Assembly (NCBI RefSeq): GCF_900163785.1
Contig: NZ_FUKN01000012.1
Coordinates: forward strand, 1 to 64,000
DNA from: Psychrobacter sp. JB385
GTDB taxonomy: Bacteria > Pseudomonadota > Gammaproteobacteria > Pseudomonadales > Moraxellaceae
Direction of reading: 5' to 3'
DNA length: 64,000 nucleotides
The position numbers and the translations under genes were made by a program. Of this stretch, positions 63,099-64,000 are shown in pieces (position 1 is the stretch's first letter; every line of letters begins with the position of its first letter). The notes under the pieces are model-generated. The model did not search any database. It was not told the DNA's origin and saw only the letters and a program-made list of their open reading frames with translations.

Positions 63099-64000
63099 TC
63101 AGTAAAGCCCAAAGCCATGCTCTTCATCTCGTCTTGACTCTTCATCTATTTGGCGATTGATATAAGAAATATGGTCTTTAACCCAACTTCTCACATTTAA
63201 ATTTTCATGATTTAACAAAGGGGTAAAAGCAGCTTTATCAGATTTTAAATAAGGAACTAGAGAGCCTGACCAACCACGGGAACTCATATTGGCTCTAAGC
63301 GAACTAGCAACACTTTGATTAGTGCCAAAATTCTCAAGCAATTTTAGAAACAATTGCGTTGGCTGTACTTCATTATCAATTGTTTCTAAAATATTCAAAG
63401 ATTGAGCTATAAAAACTGGCGCAATCTCTGGGTGTGTTTTGCACCAATGTATGATATCGCTTACAGGGATTACAGATAGTACACTAGGTAAGTTACGTAC
63501 CAATCCATTTGTTCGACCTAGTAGTTGTTTTAACCAATAACGCTTTCTTACATCTGCCTCAATTATAGCATTGCTGAATATTGGCCAGAGAATATCGCTG
63601 TAATTACGCATTAGATTTAATAATAGAGGTTTGATATATGACCAGATATCACCATGATCCAAACCATCCTCAGAATCAGCTATAATCTTTTTAGAAAGTG
63701 CAACGGCAAATACAGGATCGTTTACTTTCATCAGCTTTTCTGCTAAATCATTCCAGTGATGAATATCTATACGTGTATCGTTAAGTTTACTATGTAGAGG
63801 TACAGTAATAATTAAGTGCTTAAGGGAGCAACGTAACTCTTTCATACTATCTGCATTACTAAAGCAGTACATATAAATTATATTAAGTGCTGTCCAACTT
63901 GCTTGTTCCCCTAATTCGGAAAGTTGCAAACAAAAATTAGCTATCACAAGAGGTTCAACACTATTAGTTACACTACCATAACTAAGAACATTCGCACTAT
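63099..64000 (-). CDS. C-terminal part of an unrecognised large protein, cut by the window edge
   Basis: The frame stays open from 63099 to the right end: the GTG at 63947 is preceded by 17 further sense codons without a stop. So about 300 C-terminal residues of a longer protein are seen. They are mostly amphipathic helices of roughly 30-40 residues, like HEAT or TPR solenoids, with no catalytic motif. The end is charged (ESRRDEEHGFGLY). Composition is AT-rich. C-terminal helical repeats of this kind occur in large NTPase or defence-type sensors, but nothing here proves that. Confidence 0.6.
   Translation of the reverse strand, partial: SANVLSYGSVTNSVEPLVIANFCLQLSELGEQASWTALNIIYMYCFSNADSMKELRCSLKHLIITVPLHSKLNDTRIDIHHWNDLAEKLMKVNDPVFAVALSKKIIADSEDGLDHGDIWSYIKPLLLNLMRNYSDILWPIFSNAIIEADVRKRYWLKQLLGRTNGLVRNLPSVLSVIPVSDIIHWCKTHPEIAPVFIAQSLNILETIDNEVQPTQLFLKLLENFGTNQSVASSLRANMSSRGWSGSLVPYLKSDKAAFTPLLNHENLNVRSWVKDHISYINRQIDEESRRDEEHGFGLY

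Overview
The window looks like chromosomal DNA from a gammaproteobacterium of the Moraxellaceae, most probably Psychrobacter. This rests on gene content and protein style: a MesX/MesD methionine-synthase pair, a long AcnA with a Moraxellaceae-like insert, a ribH-nusB-thiL-pgpA block, yqiA-parE, and a CsuE-like archaic pilus. No database search was possible, so the genus is inferred. No tRNA, IS element, integrase or CRISPR array was found.

Layout. 1-84 is the 3' end of a 5S rRNA with its terminator, i.e. the end of an rRNA operon. An M20 peptidase follows, then a decayed second 5S copy with its own terminator (2083-2246). Next comes an AT-rich accessory island of three small genes (2457-4342: zinc-ribbon/DUF4145-like, unknown, trypco2-like). 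4468-24893 is mostly housekeeping: DUF1289, YqiA, ParE, an acyltransferase, an SDR oxidoreductase, an MscS-like membrane protein, a Mip-like FKBP, ArgA, a patatin lipoprotein, RecG and a two-gene RND efflux pump. YceI follows, then a compact archaic chaperone-usher operon on the minus strand (30521-25810) with a tandem 20-bp repeat upstream.

31323-38135 is a carboxylate-uptake region: TctCBA, a lactonase-like amidohydrolase, a MatC-like permease and a divergent GntR/HutC regulator. 38503-42000 is a sulfur/methionine cluster: MesX, MesD, a flavin reductase and a TSUP exporter, with a perfect MetR-box match upstream. 42185-43923 is a DMT exporter with an AraC regulator. 44128-52947 (minus) holds truC, glmS, glmU, pgpA, thiL, nusB, ribH and hisF.

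53045-56699 holds two paralogous class II glutamine amidotransferases flanking a homoserine kinase with a C-terminal extra domain and a DUF2007 protein. After it come an orphan Imm8-like immunity protein, YchJ, a DUF457 membrane protein, a DUF3025 protein and acnA. An unrecognised, probably helical-repeat, protein runs off the right edge.

Most interesting: the decayed 5S repeat around the peptidase; the three-gene accessory island; the MetR box in front of mesX; the homoserine kinase fusion beside an amidotransferase copy that has lost its glutamine-site motif; the phased repeat upstream of the pilus operon; and the terminator inside tctCBA.
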